Part shown: piece by piece, positions 15,962 to 24,424 of the stretch
Position numbering within the stretch: the stretch's first letter is position 1
How the letters are laid out: the number at the start of each line of letters is the position of its first letter
Assembly: GCA_039914705.1 (NCBI GenBank)
Contig: JBDSOT010000080.1
Span: 1 to 26,387, forward strand
From: JBDSTW01 sp039914705
GTDB taxonomy: Bacteria; Pseudomonadota; Gammaproteobacteria; SURF-13
Direction of reading: 5' to 3'
Length of the DNA stretch: 26,387 bases
Position numbers and translations under genes: made by a program
Notes under the pieces: generated by a model
What the model was told of the DNA's origin: nothing
Seen by the model: the letters and a program-made list of their open reading frames with translations, nothing else
Database searches by the model: none

Positions 15962-16063
15962 TTTTTCCTTTTCTTCATTTTTCAAACACTTGTGTGTTTG
16001 AAAAATGGCGGTACATCCCGGTACCACAGGAACCTCTGAATAAAACCAGAGCTTCCTTAATTA
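15902..16063 (+). repeat. Multi-hairpin dispersed repeat, copy 2 (short form, 162 nt)
   Basis: This is the second copy of the element at 2799-3011, in the same orientation. Ends are AAGGAAACTCTGA (15902-15914) and CCAGAGCTTCCTT (16046-16058), 11 of 13 complementary. It keeps the CTCTG/CAGAG stem enclosing AATTCCA/TGGAATT, a 14-bp perfect stem (15976-15989/15994-16007) with loop TTGT, a GGTAC/GTACC hairpin, and the terminal CTCTG/CAGAG hairpin. It lacks the 51-nt GC-rich block; its place is taken by an A-tract/T-tract hairpin with loop ATG. Its first 60 bases encode the end of nfi and its right end lies 24 bp before the tadA ATG, just upstream of AGGGGAG. Confidence 0.85.
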
Positions 16064-16087
16064 CGCCAGGGGAGAAAATTAAAACGC

Positions 16088-16549
16088 ATGCACACGGATG
16101 AGGATTGGATGCGTCACGCGCTGAAACTCGCCGCGCGGGCCAGCGACGAAGGCGAGGTGCCCGTGGGTGCCGTATTGGTTAAGGATAATGAAGTGCTGGG
16201 CGAGGGTTGGAACCGGCCGATCGCCACTCACGATCCTACCGCTCACGCCGAGATTATGGCCTTGCGCGCGGGGGCAGCCAAGCTGGGTAATTACCGTTTG
16301 TGCGGCGCTACACTTTATGTGACGCTGGAGCCGTGCCTTATGTGCGCGGGCGCGATGGTGCATGCGCGCATACAGCGCCTGGTGTTCGGCGCGCGCGATC
16401 CGAAGGCGGGGACAGCGGGCAGTGTGCTGCATGCCTTTCAGTTTCCTCATTTAAATCATCGCGTCGATGTTGCCGGTGAGGTGTTGGGGGAAACATGCTC
16501 AACCGTGCTTACCAGTTTTTTCAAGACACGGCGCACGGATATGAAATAA
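16088..16549 (+). CDS. tadA: tRNA-specific adenosine deaminase TadA
   Basis: TadA deaminates the wobble adenosine of tRNA-Arg(ACG) to inosine. The 153-residue protein opens with DEDWMRHALKLAARASDEGEVPVGAVLV, contains the zinc/catalytic motif HAE (H53, E55) and PCLMC (C83, C86), and continues with HARIQRLVFGARDPKAGTAGS, the family signature. Length is normal. The start at 16088 has AGGGGAG about 13 nt upstream, a little far, but residues before the conserved W-M-R-A-L block fit homologues. It stands 126 bp after the nfi stop, separated from it by the structured repeat. Confidence 0.95.
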   Translation: MHTDEDWMRHALKLAARASDEGEVPVGAVLVKDNEVLGEGWNRPIATHDPTAHAEIMALRAGAAKLGNYRLCGATLYVTLEPCLMCAGAMVHARIQRLVFGARDPKAGTAGSVLHAFQFPHLNHRVDVAGEVLGETCSTVLTSFFKTRRTDMK

Positions 16550-16617
16550 ACAACACGAAGAATTAGCCAACAAATTATCAAATCCTGATCAGGACTGAGG
16601 CGAAAATCTAAATCATT

Positions 16618-16641
16618 GGAGAGAAATTATGATTTATCTCC
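16618..16641 (+). other. Hairpin between tadA and tRNA-Pro
   Basis: GGAGAGAAAT (16618-16627) and ATTTATCTCC (16632-16641) form a ten-pair stem with one G-A mismatch and a TATG loop. There is no T-run after it, so it is not a standard terminator. The gap 16550-16696 also holds a perfect 12-bp palindrome, TCCTGATCAGGA, at 16583-16594. No further feature or clear tRNA promoter was recognised. Confidence 0.4.
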
Positions 16642-16696
16642 GGAGCCATGTAAGGTATGATTTACAACCCTTTAAAATATTAACCAGCATCAACAG

Positions 16697-16774
<78 letters not shown>

Positions 16775-16786
16775 CTCCCGGTTCTA

Positions 16787-16848
16787 ACGATGTTTTGCCG
16801 TCCTGGGCGCGACCTCAGTTTGCTTATCAGCCCCAGCCAGAACATCGT
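16787..16848 (+). repeat. Short inverted repeat immediately downstream of tRNA-Pro
   Basis: ACGATGTT (16787-16794) and AACATCGT (16841-16848) are perfectly complementary and enclose a second short pair CTGGG/CCCAG. The 182 bp between the tRNA and the next start codon (16774-16955) has no gene; a TATAGT at 16848-16853 is a possible -10 without a matching -35, and TTGTACAA (16914-16921) is a small palindrome. The inverted repeat could be a remnant of a mobile element end or a leader structure. Confidence 0.4.
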
Positions 16849-16955
16849 ATAGTAGCGTTCGGCGCTTAGCGCTCACCCTCTCTCTCCGGCCAAGTACGCT
16901 CCTAGTAACCGTGTTGTACAAGCTCGTTAAGCAGAGGGATCAGGGGTGTTGAGCA

Positions 16956-17525
16956 ATGCTACGCCATGATTACCAGGTTCGCGTACTTCTCCTGATCAAC
17001 AAGGAGTCGATGGAAAAAGTCCTCGAGTATGTCGTGCAAGCCAACACACTTCAGATGAACGATCCCGCTTTTGTTAAAGAACTGAAAGAGTGGATTCGCT
17101 TTGGAGATGACGAGGCAGTCATAACAGGAGATGGGCTATTCGCCCGATCATCCGGTAATCCATCCGTTCCGAGTTGGTTGGGAAGTCTGCTCTTTAAACT
17201 GCTTTTTACGACCAAGGGCGAGAACGACAAGTATGCGACGCACATTCGCAGTTCCGCCGGGATTGCGATTTTCATATCGGAGGGGAACGACAAAGCGCAT
17301 TGGCTTGAAGCGGGACGTTGTTACGAACGCTTCGCGCTGCAGGCAGCGGCTTTGGGCATCCGCAACGCATTTATAAATCAACCGGTTGAGGTTTCTGAAC
17401 TCCGGCCACAATTTGCGAACGCCCTCGGGATCGGCAGCCGCAGACCCGACCTCGTTGCGCGCTTTGGTCGCGGCCCGGAGATGCCGCGGTCGCTGCGACG
17501 TCCAGTGCAAGAGGTGCTGGTATGA
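16956..17525 (+). CDS. Acg-family FMN-binding nitroreductase, C-terminal half only (5'-truncated)
   Basis: The 189-residue product matches from memory the C-terminal half of Acg-type nitroreductase-like flavoproteins (about 330-370 residues): EKVLEYVVQANTLQMNDPAF, VKELKEWIRFGDDEAV, GDGLFARSSGNPSVPSWLG, ENDKYATHIRSSAGIAIFIS, HWLEAGRCYERFALQAAALG, IRNAFINQPVEV, and the end RFGRGPEMPRSLRRPVQEVLV. The N-terminal half, including any Tat signal and part of the FMN site, is missing; an in-frame TGA at 16950-16952 lies just upstream and no homologous segment is visible in other frames. The surviving frame is intact, so a shortened protein may be made, or this is a pseudogene still serving to start translation of the coupled ATPase (ATGA overlap at 17522-17525). 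Confidence 0.7.
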   Translation: MLRHDYQVRVLLLINKESMEKVLEYVVQANTLQMNDPAFVKELKEWIRFGDDEAVITGDGLFARSSGNPSVPSWLGSLLFKLLFTTKGENDKYATHIRSSAGIAIFISEGNDKAHWLEAGRCYERFALQAAALGIRNAFINQPVEVSELRPQFANALGIGSRRPDLVARFGRGPEMPRSLRRPVQEVLV

Positions 17526-20380
17526 ACCATCGAAAGTCGGCTTTGCATCTGTCAAATTCGTTGATCCCGCAAATCTCCCCACCTATGAGGGCAAAGACAG
17601 GCAGTCTCGATGATCCTTCCATCAAAAATGCTGACGAGGTAGCGAGAGCTCTCGGCGCAGACCTCGAAAACGGACTCACTTCACAGGAGGCGTCGCGCCG
17701 CCTTTCGGAAAATGGCCGCAACGAACTCCGCTCTGCTCCGCAGCGGCCAGCATGGCTCCGCTTCCTGTCGCACTTCCGTGATCCCTTGGTTTATCTGCTG
17801 CTCGCCGCCATCGCCATCGCCCTCATCGCCTGGATCATCGAGGGTATGGACGGCTGGCCGGTGGATGCGATTGTTATCACGATCGTTGTCCTGTTCAATG
17901 GGATGCTGGGCTTTATGCAGGAAGCCAAGGCACAGAACGCCGTAGCCGCGCTGGCCCGGATGACCGCAGTAACTTCGGCCGTCATGCGTGACGGACAATT
18001 GCTGCGTGTACCCAGCGCGGAGCTGGTGCTCGGGGATTTGCTCGCGCTCGGCGAAGGTGACGCCATCGGAGCGGATGCGCGCCTGATCGAGGCCACCTCA
18101 CTGCGCGTGCTGGAAGCTTCTCTGACCGGCGAGAGTGAAGCCGTGCTCAAGGATGCGGCCACGCTGCGCGAGGCGGCGGCGCTCGGCGACCGGTTCGACA
18201 TGGTGTACAAGGGCACGGCTGTGGCGCAGGGCGGGGGCCGTGCCGTGATCACGGCGACCGGGATGGACACCGAGATGGGTTCGATTGCCGCAATGCTTGA
18301 GGCCACCCAAGAGGAGCCGACACCACTGGAGAAGGAAGTCGGACGCATCGGGCGCATGCTGGGCATCGCGGTCGTGATCATTGCCGTGGTGGTGGTGGGG
18401 ACCATCCTGCTGATCTCCGACATCCGCAACGCAGCCGATGTTATTCACGTCTTGCTGCTCGGCGTGGCTCTGGCGGTGGCGGCCGTGCCCGAGGGGCTGC
18501 CGGCAATCCTGTCGGTCGTGCTCGCGCTGGGGATGCAGCGCATGGCGAAGCACAACGCCATCGTCAAGAATCTGTCGTCGGTGGAAACGCTGGGTTCCGC
18601 CTCGGTCATCGCCTCGGATAAGACCGGCACCCTGACCCGCGGGGAAATGACCATCGTACAAATTATGACCGCCTCGGGTGGCACCCATGTCACCGGAGTG
18701 GGATACACCCCCGAGGGGCGGGTCGAGCATGAAGGTGTCGAACTCACTGCCGGAGCGCTCCGTGATGAGTTGATCGTCATGCTCAGCGGCGGCAGCCTGG
18801 CCGGCAACGCCGATCTGCGTCAGGGGGCAGACGGCGAGTGGGAGATTCACGGCGATCCTACCGAAGCGGCCTTCCTGGTGGCCGAGCGCAAGCTGGGTAT
18901 CACCGAACGGCGCGAGCAGCGTTTCGAGCGCATCGGCGAAATCCCATTCACCTCCGAGCGCAAGATGATGTCAACGATAGAACTCGACCACGAACACGAC
19001 GACGAAGTCGTGGTAATCACCAAGGGCGCCCCGGACGTGCTGCTCGAGCGATGCACCAAGGTGCGAGTGGGGATGAAGATCGTTGAACTCGATGACGCGC
19101 TGCGGGCACGCCTGCTGGCTGATGTTGACACCCTTACCGAGTCGGCGCTGCGCACGCTGGCCGTAGCCTACCGCCTCCTTGCGCCGGGTGAGAATCCGCA
19201 AGTCACGGAATCGCTGGAACGCGACCTCGTGTTCGTCGGCACCGTGGGCATCATCGACCCGCCGCGCGAGGAGGCGGCCGTCGCCATTCGGGAGGCGCGC
19301 CGGGCCGGCATCCGGGTCATCATGATCACCGGCGATCACCAGCGCACCGCCGCCCGCATCGCCGCCGACCTGGGGATCGTGGCAGCCGGGGTCCCGGCGC
19401 TGACGGGGGCCGAGCTCGACGCGCTTGACGACGCGGACTTCGCCGACGCGGTGCGTAATACGTCGGTCTACGCCCGGGTGGTGCCCGCGCACAAACTGCG
19501 TATCGTCGACGCACTGCAGGCCGACGGCAATGTCGTCGCGATGACTGGCGACGGAGTGAATGATGCACCCGCGCTGAAGTCGGCCGACATCGGTGTCGCG
19601 ATGGGGGTGACCGGGACCGAGGTGACCAAGGAAGCGGCCAAGATGATCCTCGCCGACGACAACTTCGCGACGATCGTTGAAGCCGTGCGCGAAGGGCGCG
19701 GCATCCTGGACAACATCCGCAAGTTTCTGCGCTATCTGCTGTCGTCAAATATGGGCGAGGTGCTGACGGTTTTTCTGGGTGTGGTAGGGGCGGGCGTGAT
19801 CGGACTCTCGGGCACCGGCGGCGCAGTGGTGCTACCGTTGCTCGCTACGCAGATCCTGTGGATCAACCTGATCACCGACTCTGGGCCTGCGCTGGCGATG
19901 GGCGTCGACCCGTCCACAGACGACCTTATGGCCCGCAAGCCGCGGCACATCAGCGAGCGGTTGATTGACGCCCGCATGTGGGCGAATGTGATCCAAACTG
20001 GCGTGGTGATAGCCGTGGTGACGCTGCTGACGATGGACATCTACCTGCCAGGCGGGCTGATTGAAGGCACATACGACATCACTACTGCCCGCACCGCAGG
20101 CTTTACGGTGCTCGTATTCTCCAGCATGTTCACCTGCTTCAACGCGCGTTCGGACACGACGAGTGCGTTCACGCACCTGTTTGTTAACTCGTGGCTTTGG
20201 GGTGCGATCACATTGTCCGTGCTACTGCAAGTGGCGGTCGTCAACCTAGATTTCCTCAACCTTGCCTTCGGCACGGCGCCGCTGGAGTTCGACCAGTGGC
20301 TGTTGTGCGCTGCGATGGCCAGCGTGGTGCTGTGGTACAGCGAATTGCGCAAACTGGCGAGTCGCGCATGCAGCCGGTGA
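17522..20380 (+). CDS. P2A-type cation-transporting ATPase (Ca2+/Mn2+-like)
   Basis: A 952-residue P-type ATPase of the SERCA/PMR1-like class, in the inner membrane. Domains in order: N-terminal cation ATPase domain (about 40-105), actuator with TGES (202-205), TM4 motif VPEGLP (322-327), phosphorylation site DKTGT (D366), nucleotide domain with KGAPD (501-505), P domain TGDGVNDAP (675-683), and six C-terminal helices. TM5 SSNMGE (N743, E746) and TM6 NLITD (N782, T785, D786) keep residues that coordinate Ca2+ in SERCA, so Ca2+ or Mn2+ export is likely; the ion is not proven. TM6 reads NLITDSGPALAMG where SERCA has NLVTDGLPATALG. The start at 17522 overlaps the previous gene by 4 nt and has GAGGTG upstream. 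It is followed by ackA. Confidence 0.92.
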   Translation: MNHRKSALHLSNSLIPQISPPMRAKTGSLDDPSIKNADEVARALGADLENGLTSQEASRRLSENGRNELRSAPQRPAWLRFLSHFRDPLVYLLLAAIAIALIAWIIEGMDGWPVDAIVITIVVLFNGMLGFMQEAKAQNAVAALARMTAVTSAVMRDGQLLRVPSAELVLGDLLALGEGDAIGADARLIEATSLRVLEASLTGESEAVLKDAATLREAAALGDRFDMVYKGTAVAQGGGRAVITATGMDTEMGSIAAMLEATQEEPTPLEKEVGRIGRMLGIAVVIIAVVVVGTILLISDIRNAADVIHVLLLGVALAVAAVPEGLPAILSVVLALGMQRMAKHNAIVKNLSSVETLGSASVIASDKTGTLTRGEMTIVQIMTASGGTHVTGVGYTPEGRVEHEGVELTAGALRDELIVMLSGGSLAGNADLRQGADGEWEIHGDPTEAAFLVAERKLGITERREQRFERIGEIPFTSERKMMSTIELDHEHDDEVVVITKGAPDVLLERCTKVRVGMKIVELDDALRARLLADVDTLTESALRTLAVAYRLLAPGENPQVTESLERDLVFVGTVGIIDPPREEAAVAIREARRAGIRVIMITGDHQRTAARIAADLGIVAAGVPALTGAELDALDDADFADAVRNTSVYARVVPAHKLRIVDALQADGNVVAMTGDGVNDAPALKSADIGVAMGVTGTEVTKEAAKMILADDNFATIVEAVREGRGILDNIRKFLRYLLSSNMGEVLTVFLGVVGAGVIGLSGTGGAVVLPLLATQILWINLITDSGPALAMGVDPSTDDLMARKPRHISERLIDARMWANVIQTGVVIAVVTLLTMDIYLPGGLIEGTYDITTARTAGFTVLVFSSMFTCFNARSDTTSAFTHLFVNSWLWGAITLSVLLQVAVVNLDFLNLAFGTAPLEFDQWLLCAAMASVVLWYSELRKLASRACSR

Positions 20381-20400
20381 GACATCGTAGGCATCTCGTG

Positions 20401-21585
20401 ATGCAAGAAAAACCGTACATGCTGGCGATGAATGGTGGCTCGTCGAGCATCAAGTTTACGTTGTATCGGATGGGTGATACGCCGCAGCGACGGCTGCACG
20501 GCAAAGTCGACCGCATCGGTTTGCGCGGCACCACGCTGACGTTTGACGACCTGGAGCGTAATCAGCACGACAGCCGTATTATCGGCGACTTCGATCACCG
20601 TTCGGTGGCGAACTTTCTGATCGATTGGCTAGCCCAGCAAATCGGTCTCACGTCGATTGCGGCCGTAGGCCACCGCATCGTCAACGGTGGTGCCCACTAT
20701 AGCGAGCCGCAGCGCGTTACCCCTGAGTTGCTCGATGCGCTGCGCCGCATCAGCGCCTACGCGCCGGAACATCTGCCTTCCGAGATTGCCGTGATCGATT
20801 TGTTTCGAGAGCGGGTTCCGGGGCTGCCGCAGATAGTGTGCTTCGACACTAATTTTCATCGCGATATGCCGCAGGTCGCCAGGATATTGCCCATTCCTCG
20901 GCGCTTCCAGGCGCAGGGCGTCGAGCGCTACGGTTTTCACGGCCTGTCCTATTCGTTCCTCATGGAAGAGTTGGAGCGCGTGGCGGGTGCCGAGGCGGCG
21001 GGTGGTAAAGTGATCCTGGCTCATCTGGGAAATGGCGCGAGTCTGGCCGCAGTACGCGACGGTAAAAGTATCGACACCAGCATGGGCTTCACGCCGGCCG
21101 CAGGCGTGACTATGGGGACCCGCTCGGGCGACCTCGATCCTGGGCTGGTTTGGTATCTGGCGCAAACCGAGCAGATGACTGCGGAGCAGTTTCATCACAT
21201 GGTGAACCATGAGTCTGGATTACTCGGCGTTTCGGGAACGAGTTCCGATCTGCGCGATCTGTTGGCGCGCGAAGCCGACGATGTGCGTGCTGCCGAAGCA
21301 GTTGCGCTATTCTGCTACCAGATCAAGAAGTGTATCGGGGCATATTCCGCCGCGCTCGGCGGGCTGGACACACTCGTCTTTGCAGGCGGCATCGGGGAAA
21401 ACGCAGCCGTGATTCGTGCGCGTATCTGCGCGGACCTGGGCTTCCTCGGCATCCAATTGGATCCAACCAGAAACATAAGCAACGAGCCGGTCATTTCCGC
21501 CGATGCCAGCCGCGTCGTTGTCCGTGTCATGCCTACAGACGAAGCGCTAATGATTGCGAGGGCGGTTAGCCGTCTCACCTCATGA
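20401..21585 (+). CDS. ackA: Acetate kinase AckA
   Basis: AckA interconverts acetyl phosphate + ADP and acetate + ATP. I choose ATG 20401 (394 residues, usual length); GTG codons at 20398 and 20377 (the latter overlapping the ATPase stop) are alternatives, and TAGG lies 9 nt before the chosen ATG. Motifs: MNGGSSSIKFTLY (usual NAGSSSLKF), GHRIVNGG with R92, CFDTNFHR with D149, YGFHGLSY with H180, LAHLGNGAS, DTSMGFTPAAGVTMGTRSGD with R241, and FAGGIGENAAVIR. All catalytic residues of the ASKHA-fold family are present. It lies between a cation ATPase and a small membrane protein and two genes before phosphoketolase, whose acetyl phosphate it would use. Its stop overlaps the next start by 4 nt. 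Confidence 0.95.
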   Translation: MQEKPYMLAMNGGSSSIKFTLYRMGDTPQRRLHGKVDRIGLRGTTLTFDDLERNQHDSRIIGDFDHRSVANFLIDWLAQQIGLTSIAAVGHRIVNGGAHYSEPQRVTPELLDALRRISAYAPEHLPSEIAVIDLFRERVPGLPQIVCFDTNFHRDMPQVARILPIPRRFQAQGVERYGFHGLSYSFLMEELERVAGAEAAGGKVILAHLGNGASLAAVRDGKSIDTSMGFTPAAGVTMGTRSGDLDPGLVWYLAQTEQMTAEQFHHMVNHESGLLGVSGTSSDLRDLLAREADDVRAAEAVALFCYQIKKCIGAYSAALGGLDTLVFAGGIGENAAVIRARICADLGFLGIQLDPTRNISNEPVISADASRVVVRVMPTDEALMIARAVSRLTS

Positions 21586-22022
21586 ATAATTTCAATGTGC
21601 CTGAGATTAATATTTCAATCTTCGGATTTCTCCTCAACTTTATTTGGGAGATTTGGCAAGTTCCGTTGTTTCAAGGCATGGATGAGTTGACACATTTCGA
21701 GGCGACACTTCACTGCACGCTAGCCGCCCTTGGCGATGTCATCATTTTGCTCGTTGCGTTTTGGATTATCGCGCTAGCCGCAAGATCGCGTAGCTGGATT
21801 ATTCACCCAAAGACAATCCAGGTCACCGGATTCATCGTCATTGGGACCGTCATTACCGTGGTCATCGAGGCGATTGCGATTCACGTGCTTAATCGGTGGC
21901 AATATGCCGCAGCGATGCCAACCCTGCCGATTCTCGGCACCGGGATCACGCCAATTCTCCAATGGCTCATTATTCCGCCCATCATCGTTTCCATGATGCG
22001 GCGCAGAGGAATAAACGTATGA
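21582..22022 (+). CDS. Uncharacterised four-helix membrane protein
   Basis: I do not recognise a named family, though similar proteins with FLLNFIWEIWQVPLF near the start occur from memory in other Proteobacteria. The 146-residue protein has four predicted membrane helices (about 11-30, 47-67, 79-101, 118-138). Charged or polar residues lie within or at the edge of helices: N19, E23, D52, E96, plus W22, W25, H44 and W106, which is unusual for a simple anchor and suggests a buried functional site. The C-terminus is basic (MMRRRGINV). It has no signal peptide or known domain. Both ends are coupled: ATGA overlap with ackA and ATGA overlap with xfp, so it is an integral part of this operon. Its codon use and lower GC differ from the ATPase gene. 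Function unknown. Confidence 0.8.
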   Translation: MNNFNVPEINISIFGFLLNFIWEIWQVPLFQGMDELTHFEATLHCTLAALGDVIILLVAFWIIALAARSRSWIIHPKTIQVTGFIVIGTVITVVIEAIAIHVLNRWQYAAAMPTLPILGTGITPILQWLIIPPIIVSMMRRRGINV

Positions 22023-24424
22023 ACAAACCACTGTCTTCAGAACTTTTAAGCAAGATGAATGCCTATTGGCGGGCTGCCAACTATCTGTCGGTCGGCCAGA
22101 TTTATCTGTACGACAATCCGCTGCTCAAAAAGCCCTTGAAGCTGGAACATGTGAAGCCGCGCCTGCTGGGCCATTGGGGCACAACGCCGGGGCTGAATTT
22201 CATCTACGTGCATCTCAACCGCATCATCAAGCAATATGACTTGAATATGCTCTATGTCACCGGGCCGGGACACGGCGGGCCTGGGCTGGTGGCCAACACC
22301 TATCTGGAGGGAACCTATAGTGAGTTCTATCCGAACATCTCGCAAGACGAGCAGGGGTTGAAAAATCTGTTTACCCAGTTTTCCTTTCCCGGCGGTATCC
22401 CCAGCCATGTGGCGGCGGAAACGCCGGGTTCGATCAACGAAGGCGGCGAGCTGGGCTATTCGCTGATGCATGCCTACGGTGCCGCGTTCGACAATCCGGA
22501 TTTGATCGTCGCTTGCGTAGTCGGCGATGGCGAGGCAGAGACCGGGGCACTGGCCACCAGTTGGCACTCGAACAAATTTCTGAATCCGGCCCACGACGGC
22601 GCGGTGTTGCCGATTCTGCATTTGAACGGCTACAAGATCGCCAGCCCAACCATCCTGGCCCGCATCAGCCATGAGGAACTTGAAATGTTGTTCCGAGGCT
22701 ATGGCTACAAACCTTATTTTGTCGAAGGCGACGATCCGGAAAAGGTTCACCCATTGATGGCCGCGACGCTCGACCAGATTGTCGTGGAAATACGGCATAT
22801 CCAAGCCGAGGCACGCAGCAAAGGTTTCAAGAAGCGCCCCGTGTGGCCCATGATTATTCTGCGTACGCCCAAAGGTTGGAGCGGACCCAAAGAAGTAGAT
22901 GGCCTGAAGACTGAGGGTTCGTGGCGCTCACACCAGGTACCATTGTCGAATCTGGCCGAAAATCCTGAGCATCTGCAGATCCTGGAAAACTGGATGAAGA
23001 GTTACCGGCCAGAAGAATTATTCGACCATACTGGCAAGCTCATTTCGGAACTCGCCGAACTCGCGCCCCAAGGCAATCGTCGCATGGGCGCCAACCCGCA
23101 TGCCAATGGCGGCGCGCTGTTGCGCGATCTCGACCTGCCCGATTTTGACGACTACGCGGTAGCGGTGTCCGCCCCTGGTGCAATAAAAGCCGAGGCCACC
23201 CGCGTTACCGGAACCTTCTTGCGTGATGTGATGAAACAGAATATGACGGCACGTAACTTCCGCGTGTTTGGCCCCGATGAAACGGCATCGAATCGCTTGG
23301 CGGATTTATTTGAAGTCACCGGCCGTGCCTTCATGGGTGAGATTCAAGAGACCGACGTACAACTCGCGCCTGATGGCCGCGTGATGGAAGTCTTGAGTGA
23401 ACATCTTTGCCAAGGTTGGCTGGAAGGCTACCTGCTCACCGGTCGTCACGGATTCTTTTCCTGCTACGAGGCCTTCATTCACATCATCGATTCCATGTTC
23501 AATCAACACGCCAAGTGGCTCAAGGTTTCGCGCGAGATTGCCTGGCGGCGGCCTATCGCATCCTTGACCTATCTGCTGACTTCGCATGTGTGGCAACAGG
23601 ATCACAATGGCTTCAGTCATCAAGACCCAGGCTTTATCGACCATGTGGTGAACAAAAAAGCCGATGTCATCCGCGTGTATCTGCCACCGGACGCCAACAC
23701 CTTGCTCTCGGTAGTCGATCATTGTTTGCGCAGCCGCCATTACGTCAATGTCATCGTGGCCGGCAAGCAGCCTGCATTGCAATGGCTGGACATGGATGCC
23801 GCCATCAAACACTGCTCTGCCGGGTTGGGGATTTGGGAATGGGCCAGTAGTGATAATGGCAACGACGAAATTAACGAACCCGATGTGGTGATGGCCTGCG
23901 CCGGTGATGTGCCGACGCTGGAGACGCTGGCAGCGGTGGATCTGTTGCGACAGCATCTGCCGGAATTAAAAATACGCGTGATCAACGTGGTGGACTTGAT
24001 GGCACTACAACCGCAGAGTGAGCATCCTCATGGTTTTAGCGACAAAGATTTCGATCTTTTATTTACCACAGATAAACCCATTGTCTTCGCCTATCACGGC
24101 TATCCCTCACTGATCCATCAACTGACTTATCGGCGCACCAACCACGCGAATTTACACGTTCGTGGCTATAAAGAAGAAGGCACGACGACTACACCTTTTG
24201 ATATGGCGGTGCTGAATGATATAGACCGCTTCCACCTGGCCAAAGACGTGATTGATCGCGTGCCGGGTTTGGGTTCGCGTGCTGCGTACCTCACGCAACT
24301 CATCCGCGACAAATTGATGGATCACGCGCAATACATCCGACAACACGGCGAAGATCTGCCAGAGATCCGCAATTGGAAATGGGGTGCTAACATAACAGGG
24401 ATGAAAGACTCCACGCGCAAATGA
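22019..24424 (+). CDS. xfp: Phosphoketolase (xylulose-5-phosphate/fructose-6-phosphate)
   Basis: Phosphoketolase is a thiamine-diphosphate enzyme that splits xylulose-5-phosphate, and often fructose-6-phosphate, with phosphate to acetyl phosphate plus glyceraldehyde-3-phosphate or erythrose-4-phosphate. Start ATG 22019 has AGAGGA 9 nt upstream and overlaps the previous stop by 4 nt, giving 801 residues, the normal length. Motifs: NYLSVGQIYL (21-30), GHWGTTPGLNF with H51, TGPGHGGPG with H85, FSFPGGIPSH, the ThDP motif GDGEAETG (169-176), and the C-terminal HGYPSLIHQLTYRR. The gene sits directly behind ackA and the small membrane gene and in front of a histidine phosphatase. Whether it prefers X5P or F6P cannot be read from the sequence. 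Confidence 0.95.
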   Translation: MNKPLSSELLSKMNAYWRAANYLSVGQIYLYDNPLLKKPLKLEHVKPRLLGHWGTTPGLNFIYVHLNRIIKQYDLNMLYVTGPGHGGPGLVANTYLEGTYSEFYPNISQDEQGLKNLFTQFSFPGGIPSHVAAETPGSINEGGELGYSLMHAYGAAFDNPDLIVACVVGDGEAETGALATSWHSNKFLNPAHDGAVLPILHLNGYKIASPTILARISHEELEMLFRGYGYKPYFVEGDDPEKVHPLMAATLDQIVVEIRHIQAEARSKGFKKRPVWPMIILRTPKGWSGPKEVDGLKTEGSWRSHQVPLSNLAENPEHLQILENWMKSYRPEELFDHTGKLISELAELAPQGNRRMGANPHANGGALLRDLDLPDFDDYAVAVSAPGAIKAEATRVTGTFLRDVMKQNMTARNFRVFGPDETASNRLADLFEVTGRAFMGEIQETDVQLAPDGRVMEVLSEHLCQGWLEGYLLTGRHGFFSCYEAFIHIIDSMFNQHAKWLKVSREIAWRRPIASLTYLLTSHVWQQDHNGFSHQDPGFIDHVVNKKADVIRVYLPPDANTLLSVVDHCLRSRHYVNVIVAGKQPALQWLDMDAAIKHCSAGLGIWEWASSDNGNDEINEPDVVMACAGDVPTLETLAAVDLLRQHLPELKIRVINVVDLMALQPQSEHPHGFSDKDFDLLFTTDKPIVFAYHGYPSLIHQLTYRRTNHANLHVRGYKEEGTTTTPFDMAVLNDIDRFHLAKDVIDRVPGLGSRAAYLTQLIRDKLMDHAQYIRQHGEDLPEIRNWKWGANITGMKDSTRK

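Noticed and set aside
20191..20400. Earlier ackA start giving 464 residues
   Set aside because: The extra 70 residues lie inside the ATPase gene, are Arg/Gln/Gly-rich and do not match the acetate kinase N-terminus, which begins at MLAMNGGSSS.
21896..22018. N-terminally extended phosphoketolase start
   Set aside because: The extension overlaps the four-helix protein gene in another frame and is not phosphoketolase-like; ATG 22019 has AGAGGA upstream and the correct N-terminus.
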